A stretch of DNA of 64,000 nucleotides from UBA4660 sp034408895 (lineage in GTDB: Bacteria > Bacteroidota > Bacteroidia > Flavobacteriales_D > Sanyastnellaceae). The stretch spans positions 1 to 64,000 of the forward strand of contig JAWXCI010000019.1 of the NCBI GenBank assembly GCA_034408895.1, read 5' to 3'. This document shows, one piece after another, positions 27,046-35,378 of this stretch. The translations under genes were made by a program, and so were the position numbers. Each line of letters begins with the position of its first letter. Positions within the stretch are counted from its first letter, which is position 1. Under the pieces are notes generated by a model, which made no database searches, had not been told where the DNA came from, and was given only the letters and a program-made list of their open reading frames with translations.

Positions 27046-27145
27046 AGCTGCGGACAAAGTTGAACAAACACGATTCAACCATGAGTCAAACCCCGCTGTT
27101 ATTCAATCAGCAATAATTTGCACGGCTAAATTTCTTTCAATCGTA

Positions 27146-27838
27146 ATGCCCGTCTATCGCCTTCCTAAAAATGAGATTTGGTTTCCACCGCCATCGGAGT
27201 TTGATGATGATGTGGTGGCCGTAGGGGCCGACCTCAGCTATGAGCGATTGCTATCGGCCTACTCACTGGGAATTTTTCCATGGTACAATCCGGGCGAGGA
27301 AGTTTTGTGGTGGTGCCCTGCACAGCGTTGTGTTCTTTTCCTGGATGAATTAAAAATTTCGCGCAGCATGAGAAATGTGTTGAACCGCGGACAATTCACC
27401 GTCACCCTGGACAAGGATTTTCTAAAAGTGATGCAGGGATGCGGGGAGCCACGGCCAGACCAGGATGGTACATGGGTCAGCCAGGATTTCATAGAATCTT
27501 ATTCTCAACTGCATCAAGAAGGTTTCGCGCATTCCGTGGAAGTTCGAACAGATGGTGAACTCGTGGGAGGACTTTATGGGGTTTCGCTTGGCAATATGTT
27601 TTTTGGTGAAAGCATGTTTTCGCGCCAGAGTAATGCATCGAAAGCTGCGCTCATTTTCCTGGTAGATGTGCTGAATAAAAAACAATTCAGCATGATTGAT
27701 TGCCAGGTTTACAATCCACATCTTGGCTCAATGGGCGCCCGCAACATTTCCCGCAGCGCTTTTTTGCAAAAGCTCCATGAGGGACTTGAAAAAGAAACCT
27801 TGCGGGGTTCGTGGAACTCCTTTGCAGAGAAGACGTGA
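27146..27838 (+). CDS. aat: Leucyl/phenylalanyl-tRNA--protein transferase
   Basis: A 230-aa enzyme that transfers Leu or Phe from aminoacyl-tRNA to the N-terminus of proteins with basic N-terminal residues, marking them for ClpAP/ClpS degradation. Signatures are VYRLPKNEIWFPPPSEF, LVAVGADLS-like VAVGADLSYERLLSAYSLGIFPWY, LWWCPAQRCVLF, DGTWVSQDFIESY and VYNPHLGSMGARNISR. The start at 27146 was chosen over upstream codons to match the family's short N-terminus. Confidence 0.94.
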   Translation: MPVYRLPKNEIWFPPPSEFDDDVVAVGADLSYERLLSAYSLGIFPWYNPGEEVLWWCPAQRCVLFLDELKISRSMRNVLNRGQFTVTLDKDFLKVMQGCGEPRPDQDGTWVSQDFIESYSQLHQEGFAHSVEVRTDGELVGGLYGVSLGNMFFGESMFSRQSNASKAALIFLVDVLNKKQFSMIDCQVYNPHLGSMGARNISRSAFLQKLHEGLEKETLRGSWNSFAEKT

Positions 27839-27949
27839 GATTTGAGATGTGCGTACCGAACGCTATCGGGATTAGAATGTGCGAAAGAGACATTCAAAAA
27901 TATTTCCAGATGAAGTATTCAAAAATATTCTCGTTACACTGCAGTGTTT
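27839..27949. other. Short intergenic with direct repeat
   Basis: ATTCAAAAATATT occurs twice, at 27892-27904 and 27917-27929, and a partial CTATCGGGATTAGAA palindrome arm lies at about 27862-27876. No gene is seen here. Confidence 0.4.
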
Positions 27950-29074
27950 CTAAAATGCTTCGTTCACCACGAAATAAAACAGCCCAGGTCTTTCGCTGAT
28001 TGCATAATCAAGCCGCAGACTCAGTCCTGATCTTTCATCCAGATAGAGACGCAAGCCTGCACCACCGGAATAGTGCGCCTTGTTCAAAGCAAGGTGTTTC
28101 ATATTATTTGCCAGCGATGCGGAATTCAAGAACAGTGCTGCGCCCAGCACTCTACCAAATTTTACACGGTACTCACATTGAAACATCGCCAGGTTTTTGT
28201 CGCGGTATCGGCCATCGTAAAAACCACGCATTCGCTTTGAGTTGCCAATGGATGCCATAAGGTTGAATGGAACCGAACCGGAGAGAAAATCGCCAAACAC
28301 ATTTATGGCAAGCACTTGTTTTTTGAATGTGGGTAGAAACAAACGCGCATCAAACCGATAGCGGTCGAACCAGTAAGTGCTTCCCCATACTCGCGACTGG
28401 TTGTGGTACACCAGTTCGAGATAAAATCCTTTTTGTGAAGAATAGACATTATCGCGAGTATCGAACAGTGCAACAATGCCGGGACCACTTGTTGTGCTGC
28501 CCTCGGCACCGGGAATAGTTCCTTGTTCCAGCAGACCTCCATCTTCTGTTTCCAGCATTTTATAATCCTCCAACCACCACCTGGCACCGGCATAAATATG
28601 AGCGGATAATTTTCGCAGGTAGTTCAGCCGCATTCGTGGAAACCTCACCTTGAATTTCTCCACTACACCCTCAGGTTCGATTTCCCCTGCACCATAAAAA
28701 TTGTAGGTGAAACGATTGTAACTCACTTCACCGCTCAACGTGTTAATGCGCTGGTTCCAATAAAGATGAAATGGAATTTCAGAAATCATTTGCCCCTTGG
28801 TGGTATAGGCAAAAGTAAATTGCACCTGCGACAATGGCGACAATGTGTCCCTATGATCCAACTCAAAAAGACTCAGTGCTGTGGCACCAAATCCCCAGCC
28901 AGTTTCGGGTTGGTAAAACACCACCGGCAATGCCAGTAAGCGCCTTCGGGCAGGCGCATCTGTAGTATCAATATCACGCTGTGCGGAGAGTATACACGTG
29001 ACATGAACAGCAGCCGCAAGAAATAAATGCGTTGGGCAAAACAGTCGGGGAAATTTGTATTTGTGAAGATTCAT
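27950..29074 (-). CDS. BamA/TamA-family outer-membrane beta-barrel protein
   Basis: A 374-aa protein with a signal segment (HLFLAAAVHVTCILSAQ) followed by strands and turns of the surface-antigen (Bac_surface_Ag) family: LPVVFYQPETGWGFGATALSLF, VQFTFAYTTKGQMISEIPFHLYWN, FDTRDNVYSSQKGFYLELVYHN, GNSKRMRGFYDGRYRDKN and a final SGLSLRLDYAIS strand. RGFYDGRYRD corresponds to the VRGY/F motif of Omp85 barrels. No POTRA domain is visible, so it is a barrel-only member of unknown role. ATG 29074 was chosen over an upstream start that has no signal sequence. Confidence 0.8.
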   Translation of the reverse strand: MNLHKYKFPRLFCPTHLFLAAAVHVTCILSAQRDIDTTDAPARRRLLALPVVFYQPETGWGFGATALSLFELDHRDTLSPLSQVQFTFAYTTKGQMISEIPFHLYWNQRINTLSGEVSYNRFTYNFYGAGEIEPEGVVEKFKVRFPRMRLNYLRKLSAHIYAGARWWLEDYKMLETEDGGLLEQGTIPGAEGSTTSGPGIVALFDTRDNVYSSQKGFYLELVYHNQSRVWGSTYWFDRYRFDARLFLPTFKKQVLAINVFGDFLSGSVPFNLMASIGNSKRMRGFYDGRYRDKNLAMFQCEYRVKFGRVLGAALFLNSASLANNMKHLALNKAHYSGGAGLRLYLDERSGLSLRLDYAISERPGLFYFVVNEAF

Positions 29075-29155
29075 GCGTTGAACAGGCAGCGAAGTTACCA
29101 GCAGTATAAATGTGCAACCTGTACAACAATTGTTTCGTAAAGCACCCAATCACTT

Positions 29156-29584
29156 ATGGCTGATAATTTTTCTCATACCACCACTGCTCATGCATCACCA
29201 CAAAAGATCTGGAGACTTTGGACAGACACCGACACCTGGCCGGACTGGAACCCCATGGTGGTGCTGGTGCGGCTGGAAGGCCCTTTCAGGCCCGGAACCC
29301 GCGGACTAATGGTACCTAACCGAAGTGCAGTTTCGCGCATGATTATCACAGAAGTTATTCATGAAAAAGTAACTGCTTATGATCTCCGGATGTTGCTGGG
29401 GCGCATGCACATAAGGCGCGAAATGGAAGTGCTTCCGCTTGGAGGAATCCGAATTGTGCAAACAGTCCGATTCAGTGGTGTGCTGAAATGGTATCATCAA
29501 TTCCTCTACAAAGACTATTACAATAATCACTTGGAGAAAGTGCTGGACAACATGGTGTCTGAAGCCATGTTCTCTGACTACTAG
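29156..29584 (+). CDS. SRPBCC-family protein
   Basis: A 142-aa START/SRPBCC fold protein (polyketide cyclase-like). The pattern ASPQKIWRLWTDTDTWPDWNPMV, the central RLEGPFRPGTRG and the C-terminal HLEKVLDNMV helix fit the family, which binds hydrophobic ligands. No catalytic motif is apparent. It lies divergent from the barrel protein gene, 81 bp away. Confidence 0.78.
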   Translation: MADNFSHTTTAHASPQKIWRLWTDTDTWPDWNPMVVLVRLEGPFRPGTRGLMVPNRSAVSRMIITEVIHEKVTAYDLRMLLGRMHIRREMEVLPLGGIRIVQTVRFSGVLKWYHQFLYKDYYNNHLEKVLDNMVSEAMFSDY

Positions 29585-29643
29585 AGGCTAGTTCAAATTG
29601 TTTAGGGTCGAAGAAAAAACAATTTCTGTTCCCTGTGTGGTTC

Positions 29644-30312
29644 TCAACTAAAGTACTCTCGCACCTGCTGTGCAAACATTACCGCGAACTGCGGATTGAT
29701 AAACAAGACAAACACAATCCCGAACACTCCGCCCCAAATGTGGGCATCGTGAGCAATGTTGGTTCCGCCCCTTTTGGCCATGTAATGCTCCATGGCGAAG
29801 AAGATGAATATCCAGATAAAAGCAGGCAATCCGAAAAAAGGAAAAATGATGAGAGTAAGTTTCTGCATAGGGAAGATGATGGCATAAGCCATAAGAATGG
29901 CAGACACTCCACCGCTTGCCCCCACTGAGCGATACATGGGATTATCCCTGTGCTTTCGCAACGAAGGGAGTGTGGCAATGGCCACCCCACCTGCATAAAG
30001 CAGAAAGAAAAACAGCATACCGGAAACCTTGCTCCACCCTATCAGCTCTGGATTGCTTTCATTCCCGTAAGTAAATATGGCTTCAACATTTTGCCCGAAC
30101 ATAAACAGGCCAAGCATGTTGAAAATAAGATGAGGTCCGTTCGCGTGGATCAGTCCGTGCGTGAGCACCCTGTAGTATTCGCGGTTTTGAGTGATACGAT
30201 AAGGCGAGCACAACAATCGTTCGAACAGGTTGCTGTTATTCCATGCCTGCCATGATACCAATACTGTGAGTACCAGCAATGCCAGCGTTATGGGAGTTTG
30301 CGTGAGTTCCAT
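29644..30312 (-). CDS. Rhomboid-family intramembrane serine protease
   Basis: A 222-aa inner-membrane protease with about six hydrophobic segments. The catalytic serine is in GASGG at about residues 131-135 (Ser133), and the histidine is in AHIWGG (His191). HxxxN appears as HLIFNMLGL near residue 61. These are the motifs expected of active rhomboids, which cleave transmembrane substrates within the bilayer. The C-terminus is short. Confidence 0.88.
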   Translation of the reverse strand: MELTQTPITLALLVLTVLVSWQAWNNSNLFERLLCSPYRITQNREYYRVLTHGLIHANGPHLIFNMLGLFMFGQNVEAIFTYGNESNPELIGWSKVSGMLFFFLLYAGGVAIATLPSLRKHRDNPMYRSVGASGGVSAILMAYAIIFPMQKLTLIIFPFFGLPAFIWIFIFFAMEHYMAKRGGTNIAHDAHIWGGVFGIVFVLFINPQFAVMFAQQVREYFS

Positions 30313-30378
30313 TCTGGTAGATTTTGTTTAATGTTACTTAACATCGTTCGCCATTCAACTATGTTGAACCATAGTTCA

Positions 30379-30822
30379 CTAAGAACTGTGATCGGCAACA
30401 ATTACCCAGTGCTCATCCAGCTTTTTCCAAAGCAAAGAATAATGACCGGAGAGCGTATCAGCCATCCTGAATAATTTCCATCCTCCTATCACATAAGCAT
30501 TGGCAGTATCCAATACCTCCACCACGTGATTGGTAAATTGCAAACGGCCCATTGCCTCCTTATCAGGATAACTCTTTTTGTAATTGTCGAGTGTGGATTG
30601 CCAGCCATAGGTTAAACCACTTTTGCCAATGAAGACGAGTGAATCATGCTGCCAATAGTGTTTCATGAAAGCTTCGATGTCGCCATTGTCCCATGCGTGT
30701 TGTTGTTCATCCATGTTTTGGATGATGATATTCTTTTCATGCTCAGGATTGAATTGAACTTCCGGTGCAGGCGGGGTGGTGCAACCTGTAAGAAGTATTA
30801 GCGCGATGTAAAGTATTCTCAT
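30379..30822 (-). CDS. NTF2-like (DUF4440) lipoprotein
   Basis: A 147-aa lipoprotein with signal MRILYIALILLTGC. The mature part, with DEQQHAWDNGDIEAFMKHYWQHDSLVFIG, YKKSYPDKEAMGRL and WKKLDEHWVIVADHSS, matches SnoaL/DUF4440-type NTF2 folds. Its start overlaps the end of the upstream PhoD gene by 4 bp, so it is translationally coupled to it. Possible ligand or enzymatic role unknown. A short AACTATG/CATAGTT hairpin at 30357-30376 follows the gene. Confidence 0.8.
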   Translation of the reverse strand: MRILYIALILLTGCTTPPAPEVQFNPEHEKNIIIQNMDEQQHAWDNGDIEAFMKHYWQHDSLVFIGKSGLTYGWQSTLDNYKKSYPDKEAMGRLQFTNHVVEVLDTANAYVIGGWKLFRMADTLSGHYSLLWKKLDEHWVIVADHSS

Positions 30823-32159
30823 TTCTTTTCAAGATTTGGTTCCGCGATGGTTTGTTCCCATTTCAGTTTTCCTTTTGCATCGAAAACTTCCATCTTCAAC
30901 ACACGTTCTTTTCTCTTTCCACTGAAACTGAGAATGGAGAAATTTCTTTCCGCCACAATAGTTCCATCCACACGAAGTGTGTTTTCTTCCTTCGAGATAT
31001 CGAAAAAACTGCTGGTGAGGGGAGAAACGGTGAGGTCGTAAATCGCAATGCCGGAGTCAAGCGTGAGTTTGGAAAACTCAGTGCAATGCCTGTCGCCTGT
31101 AAGGAACACCACACCGGTGATATTATTCTGGCCAATGAGATCAATTATTTTTTGGCGTTCAATTCCCCAGTTGGCGTAATTCTCATACTTCGCGGAACTG
31201 TTGAGGAATTGCCCGCCCATGGCTACCATCTTGAAAGGGGCTTTGCTGAATTTCAGGGCAGCAATGAGCCATGTAATTTGTTCATCACCCAAAATGGTAG
31301 GCTCCGTTCCTTTTATGTTCCAATCCGTGCGGTGTGAACGATTGTCGAGCAGGAAAAAATCCACATCGCCCCAGGTGAATTGGGAGGAGTTGTCTTGCAG
31401 CCCATCGGCACCGGAACCGTTGTTGGCCCAAAACAAATCGAACACCTCCAAGGCTTCCAGCTTATGCGAAAAACTTCCGTTGGAATCATTCGGTCCGAAA
31501 TCATGATCATCCCAAATGGCATAATGAGGACAGGAGGAAAGCAGCGGCTTTAGTTCTGCAACAGAACGCGAATGTGTGTAGCGGTGAATCATACCGCTTC
31601 TTGAATTCCAATCCACTTCGCGGAAATAAACATTGTCGCCACCCCAAAGCATGAGGTCGGGATTCATTGCATTGATGGAAGAAAAAATCTCGTAGCCGCC
31701 ACCATATCCATCACCGGGGCGGTCGTATAGTGGTTCGTTCACAAATACGCAACTGCCGAATGCGATTTTAAAATCGGGTGGTTCCGTGCGGTATTGCCAG
31801 AGTGGTTGTGTGCTGAATTCTTTTTCGCCTTCGAATCCAAGATATCCTCCCACATTAACTACATACTGGTAAGTGGTTCCGGGTTCAAGACCACTAAGCA
31901 CAAACTCCACCGTGTTGCCATTGGCTTCAGTCGCATCCACATATTTCTTTATGATAATATTTTCAGAACCCTTTGGCCAAAATTTAATGTGGCAGGTAAC
32001 CGAAGTGCTGGATTGAATCCAGATGGATGCCTCGCGCATTTCGGCATAGCCCAACATGGGGCCGCTTAACAGTTTCGGCCTGTCTTGCGGCAGATTTGCT
32101 TGCGAATGAAGGCAAGTGTGGCCTATGAAAAGAGAAAAGAAAAACAGGAAATGTTTCAT
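30819..32159 (-). CDS. PhoD-like alkaline phosphatase D family phosphodiesterase/phosphatase
   Basis: A 446-aa exported metallophosphatase. It has a signal peptide (MKHFLFFFSLFIGHTCLHSQ), an N-terminal fibronectin-like PhoD_N domain (AEMREASIWIQSSTSV, GLEPGTTYQYVV) and the catalytic metallophosphoesterase domain with IAFGSCVFVN, LMLWGGDNVYFREVDW, YAIWDDHDFGPNDSNGSF, MVAMGGQFLNSS and VFLTGDRHCTEFSKL (metal ligands Asp, Asn and His). The ATG at 32159 is used; the GTG one codon earlier is possible. It is first in a two-gene operon with the NTF2-like lipoprotein. Confidence 0.9.
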   Translation of the reverse strand: MKHFLFFFSLFIGHTCLHSQANLPQDRPKLLSGPMLGYAEMREASIWIQSSTSVTCHIKFWPKGSENIIIKKYVDATEANGNTVEFVLSGLEPGTTYQYVVNVGGYLGFEGEKEFSTQPLWQYRTEPPDFKIAFGSCVFVNEPLYDRPGDGYGGGYEIFSSINAMNPDLMLWGGDNVYFREVDWNSRSGMIHRYTHSRSVAELKPLLSSCPHYAIWDDHDFGPNDSNGSFSHKLEALEVFDLFWANNGSGADGLQDNSSQFTWGDVDFFLLDNRSHRTDWNIKGTEPTILGDEQITWLIAALKFSKAPFKMVAMGGQFLNSSAKYENYANWGIERQKIIDLIGQNNITGVVFLTGDRHCTEFSKLTLDSGIAIYDLTVSPLTSSFFDISKEENTLRVDGTIVAERNFSILSFSGKRKERVLKMEVFDAKGKLKWEQTIAEPNLEKK

Positions 32160-32216
32160 CACGAATTTTTTTTTAGCGGCAAGAGTATTACAAGCCAGAG
32201 ATCAACAAAAATGAAA

Positions 32217-32257
32217 GGAGTTCAACGTGGTTTGAATGTGAAACCATGTTGAACTCC
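32217..32257 (-). terminator. Long hairpin terminator
   Basis: GGAGTTCAACGTGGTTT pairs with AAACCATGTTGAACTCC around GAATGTG with one mismatch. On the minus strand it is followed by TTTCATTTTTG. It lies 25 bp after the stop of the SRPBCC gene at 32283. Confidence 0.72.
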
Positions 32258-32282
32258 ATGCACGAATCGGATTATGATTGAT

Positions 32283-32699
32283 TCAGGAATTGACGAGCGC
32301 CTTATCGTGAAGAAACTCTTTGAGAGGTTCCCAATAGGCCTTCTTCCATCCTTCAGTAAGCCAACCACAGGCTTCTTCCGGAACGCCAATGTGGTTGAGA
32401 TTAAGGCGTGTGCCGTGTTCTGTTTTTTCAAGATCAATAAACACGGTGGAGAAAAATCCTTCGGGAAAATCTTTGTGCGACCAAGCTTGTACTATGCGCT
32501 TATCGGTTTCAGTAAAAAGAGTGTATCCGAAGTTCTGGTTGGCGCAGGTGCGAAAAACTCCGCCTTCCCTGTTATCAATCCTGGCATCCATGGCGGTAAA
32601 GCAGGAGTGGAGTTTTTCATCCATTAGCGCTTGAAATACATCAGAGGGGGAAGCTTCCAGTTCCACTACCTGAAAAATGTTGTCTGTTTTAAGTTTCAT
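32283..32699 (-). CDS. SRPBCC/AHSA1-like protein
   Basis: A 138-aa protein related to activator of Hsp90 ATPase homologue 1 (AHSA1)/SRPBCC domains: EASPSDVFQALMDEKLHSCF, GGVFRTCANQNFG, IVQAWSHKDFPEGFFSTVFI and a closing GWKKAYWEPLKEFL. It probably binds a small hydrophobic ligand; function is unknown. It stands alone between two genes on the same strand, with a strong terminator after it. Confidence 0.78.
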   Translation of the reverse strand: MKLKTDNIFQVVELEASPSDVFQALMDEKLHSCFTAMDARIDNREGGVFRTCANQNFGYTLFTETDKRIVQAWSHKDFPEGFFSTVFIDLEKTEHGTRLNLNHIGVPEEACGWLTEGWKKAYWEPLKEFLHDKALVNS

Positions 32700-32849
32700 T
32701 AGATATTTTCTTTGATGTTATTGAGGTTTCAAAAAAATAAGGTGCTCAAAGAAGATGTGAATTTACTCCTTCACAAGGCCGCCCGACCGTTGTTGATAAG
32801 TTCCAGTTTCGTTGGATTGTATTTCTCCAATGCTTCTGGCTCAAAAAAA

Positions 32850-34367
32850 TCAGGTGTAATGAGTGCGCAGCATTTGGCGGAGTTTGCGCGTGTAGTCTTC
32901 GCGCATCCAGGTCAGGTAGCTGTCCGTGCTCTTGGCAATGCAGTAGCTGTAATGTTTGATGCGGCTCTTGATGTCCGGCTCCAGCAGTTTCATAAGATCC
33001 ATGGCTTCGTAAACATCTTTCGAGTTTTCCGATATGATGCGGAGATGTTGTTTTTGCGATTCATCGAGCACGTCCTTGGTTTTGCCACCGGAGCGCATTA
33101 TGCGTGTATATTCATCAGACACATCAAAGAATACGCTTTTTGATTTTGAGAAACGAATCCGCACATCGGGACTCATTTCGTACTTCATTTCGCGCTCCAG
33201 TTGTTCATCGCTCATTATGGTTTCGATGTACGAGTTGGGGTGGCGGAAAATGTCTTTCCAATCTATGTGAGTTTCCCACAGTCCGAACCTGCGGGCGTTG
33301 TTTCCAATGTCAAGCACCTTAAAAGTATTCTTACCGGGAATAACACGCGAGCCACGGCCTATCATTTGGTGATAGAGTGTAAGTGATTTGGTGGCGCGGT
33401 TCAGTATCACGGTTTCCACCGTGGGTTCATCGAACCCGGTGGTAAGGATGGATACCGAGGTGAGTATAGCACCTTTCTTTTTGCTGAACCAGTCCAGGAT
33501 GTCTCTCCGTTCCTGTTCGGTGTGGGTGTTGTCGAGGTGGCGCACTTCATAGCCCGCGGTTTCAAACAGCGAATAAACTTGTTTGCTGGTGTTGATACCG
33601 TTATTGAAGATGAGTGTCTTGGTGCCTTTGGCCACCTGCTCGTACGCATAGAGCAATTTCTCCTGCATGAAAAAATTGCCGTAGAGTTTCTCCGATGAAC
33701 TAACCGTGTAGTCGCCATTGATGCCCACCTTCAGGGAGTGGAGGCTTACATCATAACTATAGGTGGTGGCTTTGGATAGAAATCCTTTTTCTATGAGGCT
33801 CGAAATGCTTTCGCCTATAATCAGGTCCTGGTAATTTTCGTGCAGTGGCAGGCGAACGTTGGAGCTAAGGGGTGTGGCGGTAACGCCCAAAATGATATTG
33901 GCCTCGAACCACTTGAACAATTTGCGGAAGCTGTTGTAGTGCGCTTCGTCCACTATCACCAGACCTATTCCAGCCAGTTCGAATTTATCTTCGCGAAGGC
34001 GGTTGTTCAGGGTTTCCACCATAGCCACAAAGCACATGTACTTTTCCTGGTCGGGCAGGTCTTTGACTTTGGAAACAATGATTTTATTTTTCACGCCCAC
34101 CTCAGTGAGCATGCGCGATGTCTGCCCCAGCAGCTCAATGCGGTGAGTGAGGATGAGTGCCTTCTTACCGGTTTTTGCGATATAGCGCCTGGCTATTTCG
34201 GAAAAGATTACCGTTTTGCCACCACCCGTGGGCAGTTGGAAACAAAGGTTGTAGCGTTCGGGGGTTTTGCGGATGCGTTCGAATATCTTGTCTATGGCAT
34301 CCACCTGATAATCATAAAGTTTTTTTCCTTCTTTGATTTCTAGTAATTCCAGGGGTTCAATTGTCAT
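32850..34367 (-). CDS. SF2 DEAD/DEAH-box helicase
   Basis: A 505-aa RecG/UvsW/SSL2-like helicase. Motif I is PTGGGKTVIF, motif Ia ALILTHRIELL, motif II VDEAH, motif III VTATPLSS, motif V with TTGFDEPTVETVIL, and motif VI YHQMIGRGSR. The N-terminal KLYDYQVDAIDKI is the Q-like motif. It contains both RecA-like domains and a roughly 130-residue C-terminal extension without a named domain. It may act in DNA repair or restriction-like processes; substrate is unknown. Confidence 0.88.
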   Translation of the reverse strand: MTIEPLELLEIKEGKKLYDYQVDAIDKIFERIRKTPERYNLCFQLPTGGGKTVIFSEIARRYIAKTGKKALILTHRIELLGQTSRMLTEVGVKNKIIVSKVKDLPDQEKYMCFVAMVETLNNRLREDKFELAGIGLVIVDEAHYNSFRKLFKWFEANIILGVTATPLSSNVRLPLHENYQDLIIGESISSLIEKGFLSKATTYSYDVSLHSLKVGINGDYTVSSSEKLYGNFFMQEKLLYAYEQVAKGTKTLIFNNGINTSKQVYSLFETAGYEVRHLDNTHTEQERRDILDWFSKKKGAILTSVSILTTGFDEPTVETVILNRATKSLTLYHQMIGRGSRVIPGKNTFKVLDIGNNARRFGLWETHIDWKDIFRHPNSYIETIMSDEQLEREMKYEMSPDVRIRFSKSKSVFFDVSDEYTRIMRSGGKTKDVLDESQKQHLRIISENSKDVYEAMDLMKLLEPDIKSRIKHYSYCIAKSTDSYLTWMREDYTRKLRQMLRTHYT

Positions 34368-34393
34368 TCTTCAGTGCAGATAAAAAAAGCGGG

Positions 34394-34401
34394 CAAAGAT
34401 A
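34394..34401 (-). promoter_or_regulatory. Bacteroidota -7 box before the helicase gene
   Basis: On the minus strand this reads TATCTTTG, matching TAnnTTTG exactly, 27 bp upstream of the helicase start codon. A -33 TTTG box about 20 bp further upstream is only weakly present. Confidence 0.55.
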
Positions 34402-34822
34402 GGGTTGTTTGGAAGGAGGGGGGAGGTGGAGTTTTAAACAGGGCATTTGATCAATCGGCAAAGGCCAATAAGCAAGGGACGCAAGGCAAAGGGCAATACG
34501 GAAGAAAGGTTGGCTGGAAGTTGAAGAGGGAAAGACAGAAGCTGAAACGCAAACACGAAACAGCGAAACTCAAACGACAGGAGTTGATCTACCAGGGCCA
34601 GTAGCTTATAATCAAATGCCAAAGGTTGAGGCGAAAAAACCGACTACTTGATTTTTAGTAAAATACTCAATATCGGATGATGATATAGAAGCGAGGAGAA
34701 GAATAGGTCGTTCAACAATCACTTACTCCTCATACAACCTCTTTAACCGATTTTTCCCCAAAACAGAAAGCGGCCCATCTGGAAGTGATAAATTGCGCAC
34801 TCATTTAATTCAATCCAAGGCC
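34402..34822. other. Intergenic stretch without a convincing gene
   Basis: About 420 bp. It contains purine-rich, Lys/Arg/Glu-coding repeats (34500-34600, KLKRERQKLKRKHET in one frame) and no ribosome site, hairpin or family match. It may be a decayed gene. Confidence 0.4.
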
Positions 34823-35269
34823 ATGAAAACAAAACATTTCACTTTCATCTTAGTTGCAATTTGTGTAATCACTTTGACATCGTGCGATCCCAAAATCAAG
34901 GGCTGTATGAATGAAAATGCTGAGAATTACAATGCCGATGCGAACCAAGATGATGGAAATTGCCTCTTTGAAGGCCGCTATATTATTTGGTTCGGTGCAG
35001 TGGAGAGCTACGAGCTTGCCGACAATGAAGTGGAAGAACTCAACTATTTTGTAGATGGCCAGTACCTGGAAACCACTGGTGCCTACAGTTATTTATACGA
35101 AGTACCATCTTGTGCAGATGAACTTCCCGTTTTTTTTTCAAGAGAACTGAACAGTGAAAATGACACCGAAGAGTTTACCTATCTGGTCACCGATCAGGAT
35201 GACAATGCGCTCTACTCAGGCACCGGTACTTTCGAAGTTGATAAGTGCAAAAAAATTGAATTGGAATAA
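34823..35269 (+). CDS. Lipoprotein with one GCxxxxAxNYxxxA cysteine motif
   Basis: A 148-aa lipoprotein (MKTKHFTFILVAICVITLTSC). Just after the lipid cysteine lies GCMNENAENYNADANQDDGNC, the same cysteine repeat seen in the secreted proteins at 2159 and 9911. A beta-rich domain of about 110 residues follows (FEGRYIIWFGAV, LNYFVDGQYLETTG, EEFTYLVTDQDDNALYSGTG). Function is unknown; it is probably on the outer-membrane surface. Confidence 0.72.
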   Translation: MKTKHFTFILVAICVITLTSCDPKIKGCMNENAENYNADANQDDGNCLFEGRYIIWFGAVESYELADNEVEELNYFVDGQYLETTGAYSYLYEVPSCADELPVFFSRELNSENDTEEFTYLVTDQDDNALYSGTGTFEVDKCKKIELE

Positions 35270-35313
35270 AAATTAAGTGTTGGCTTCTTGGCCTTCTGAA
35301 AAGTTTTGCACAA

Positions 35314-35347
35314 AAAAAACGGCCCCGCATCGCTGCAAAGCCGTTTA
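35314..35347. terminator. Bidirectional terminator
   Basis: AAACGGC and GCCGTTT pair around CCCGCATCGCTGCAAA, with A- and T-rich flanks. It lies between two convergent genes ending at 35269 (+) and 35379 (-). Confidence 0.65.
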
Positions 35348-35378
35348 GAAAGCAAGTTCGTTTTTTTATTGCCTTTTG

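Noticed and set aside
34374..34622. Open frames on both strands with Lys/Arg or Leu/Phe-rich composition
   Set aside because: Composition reflects purine-rich DNA; no start signal or homology was recognised.
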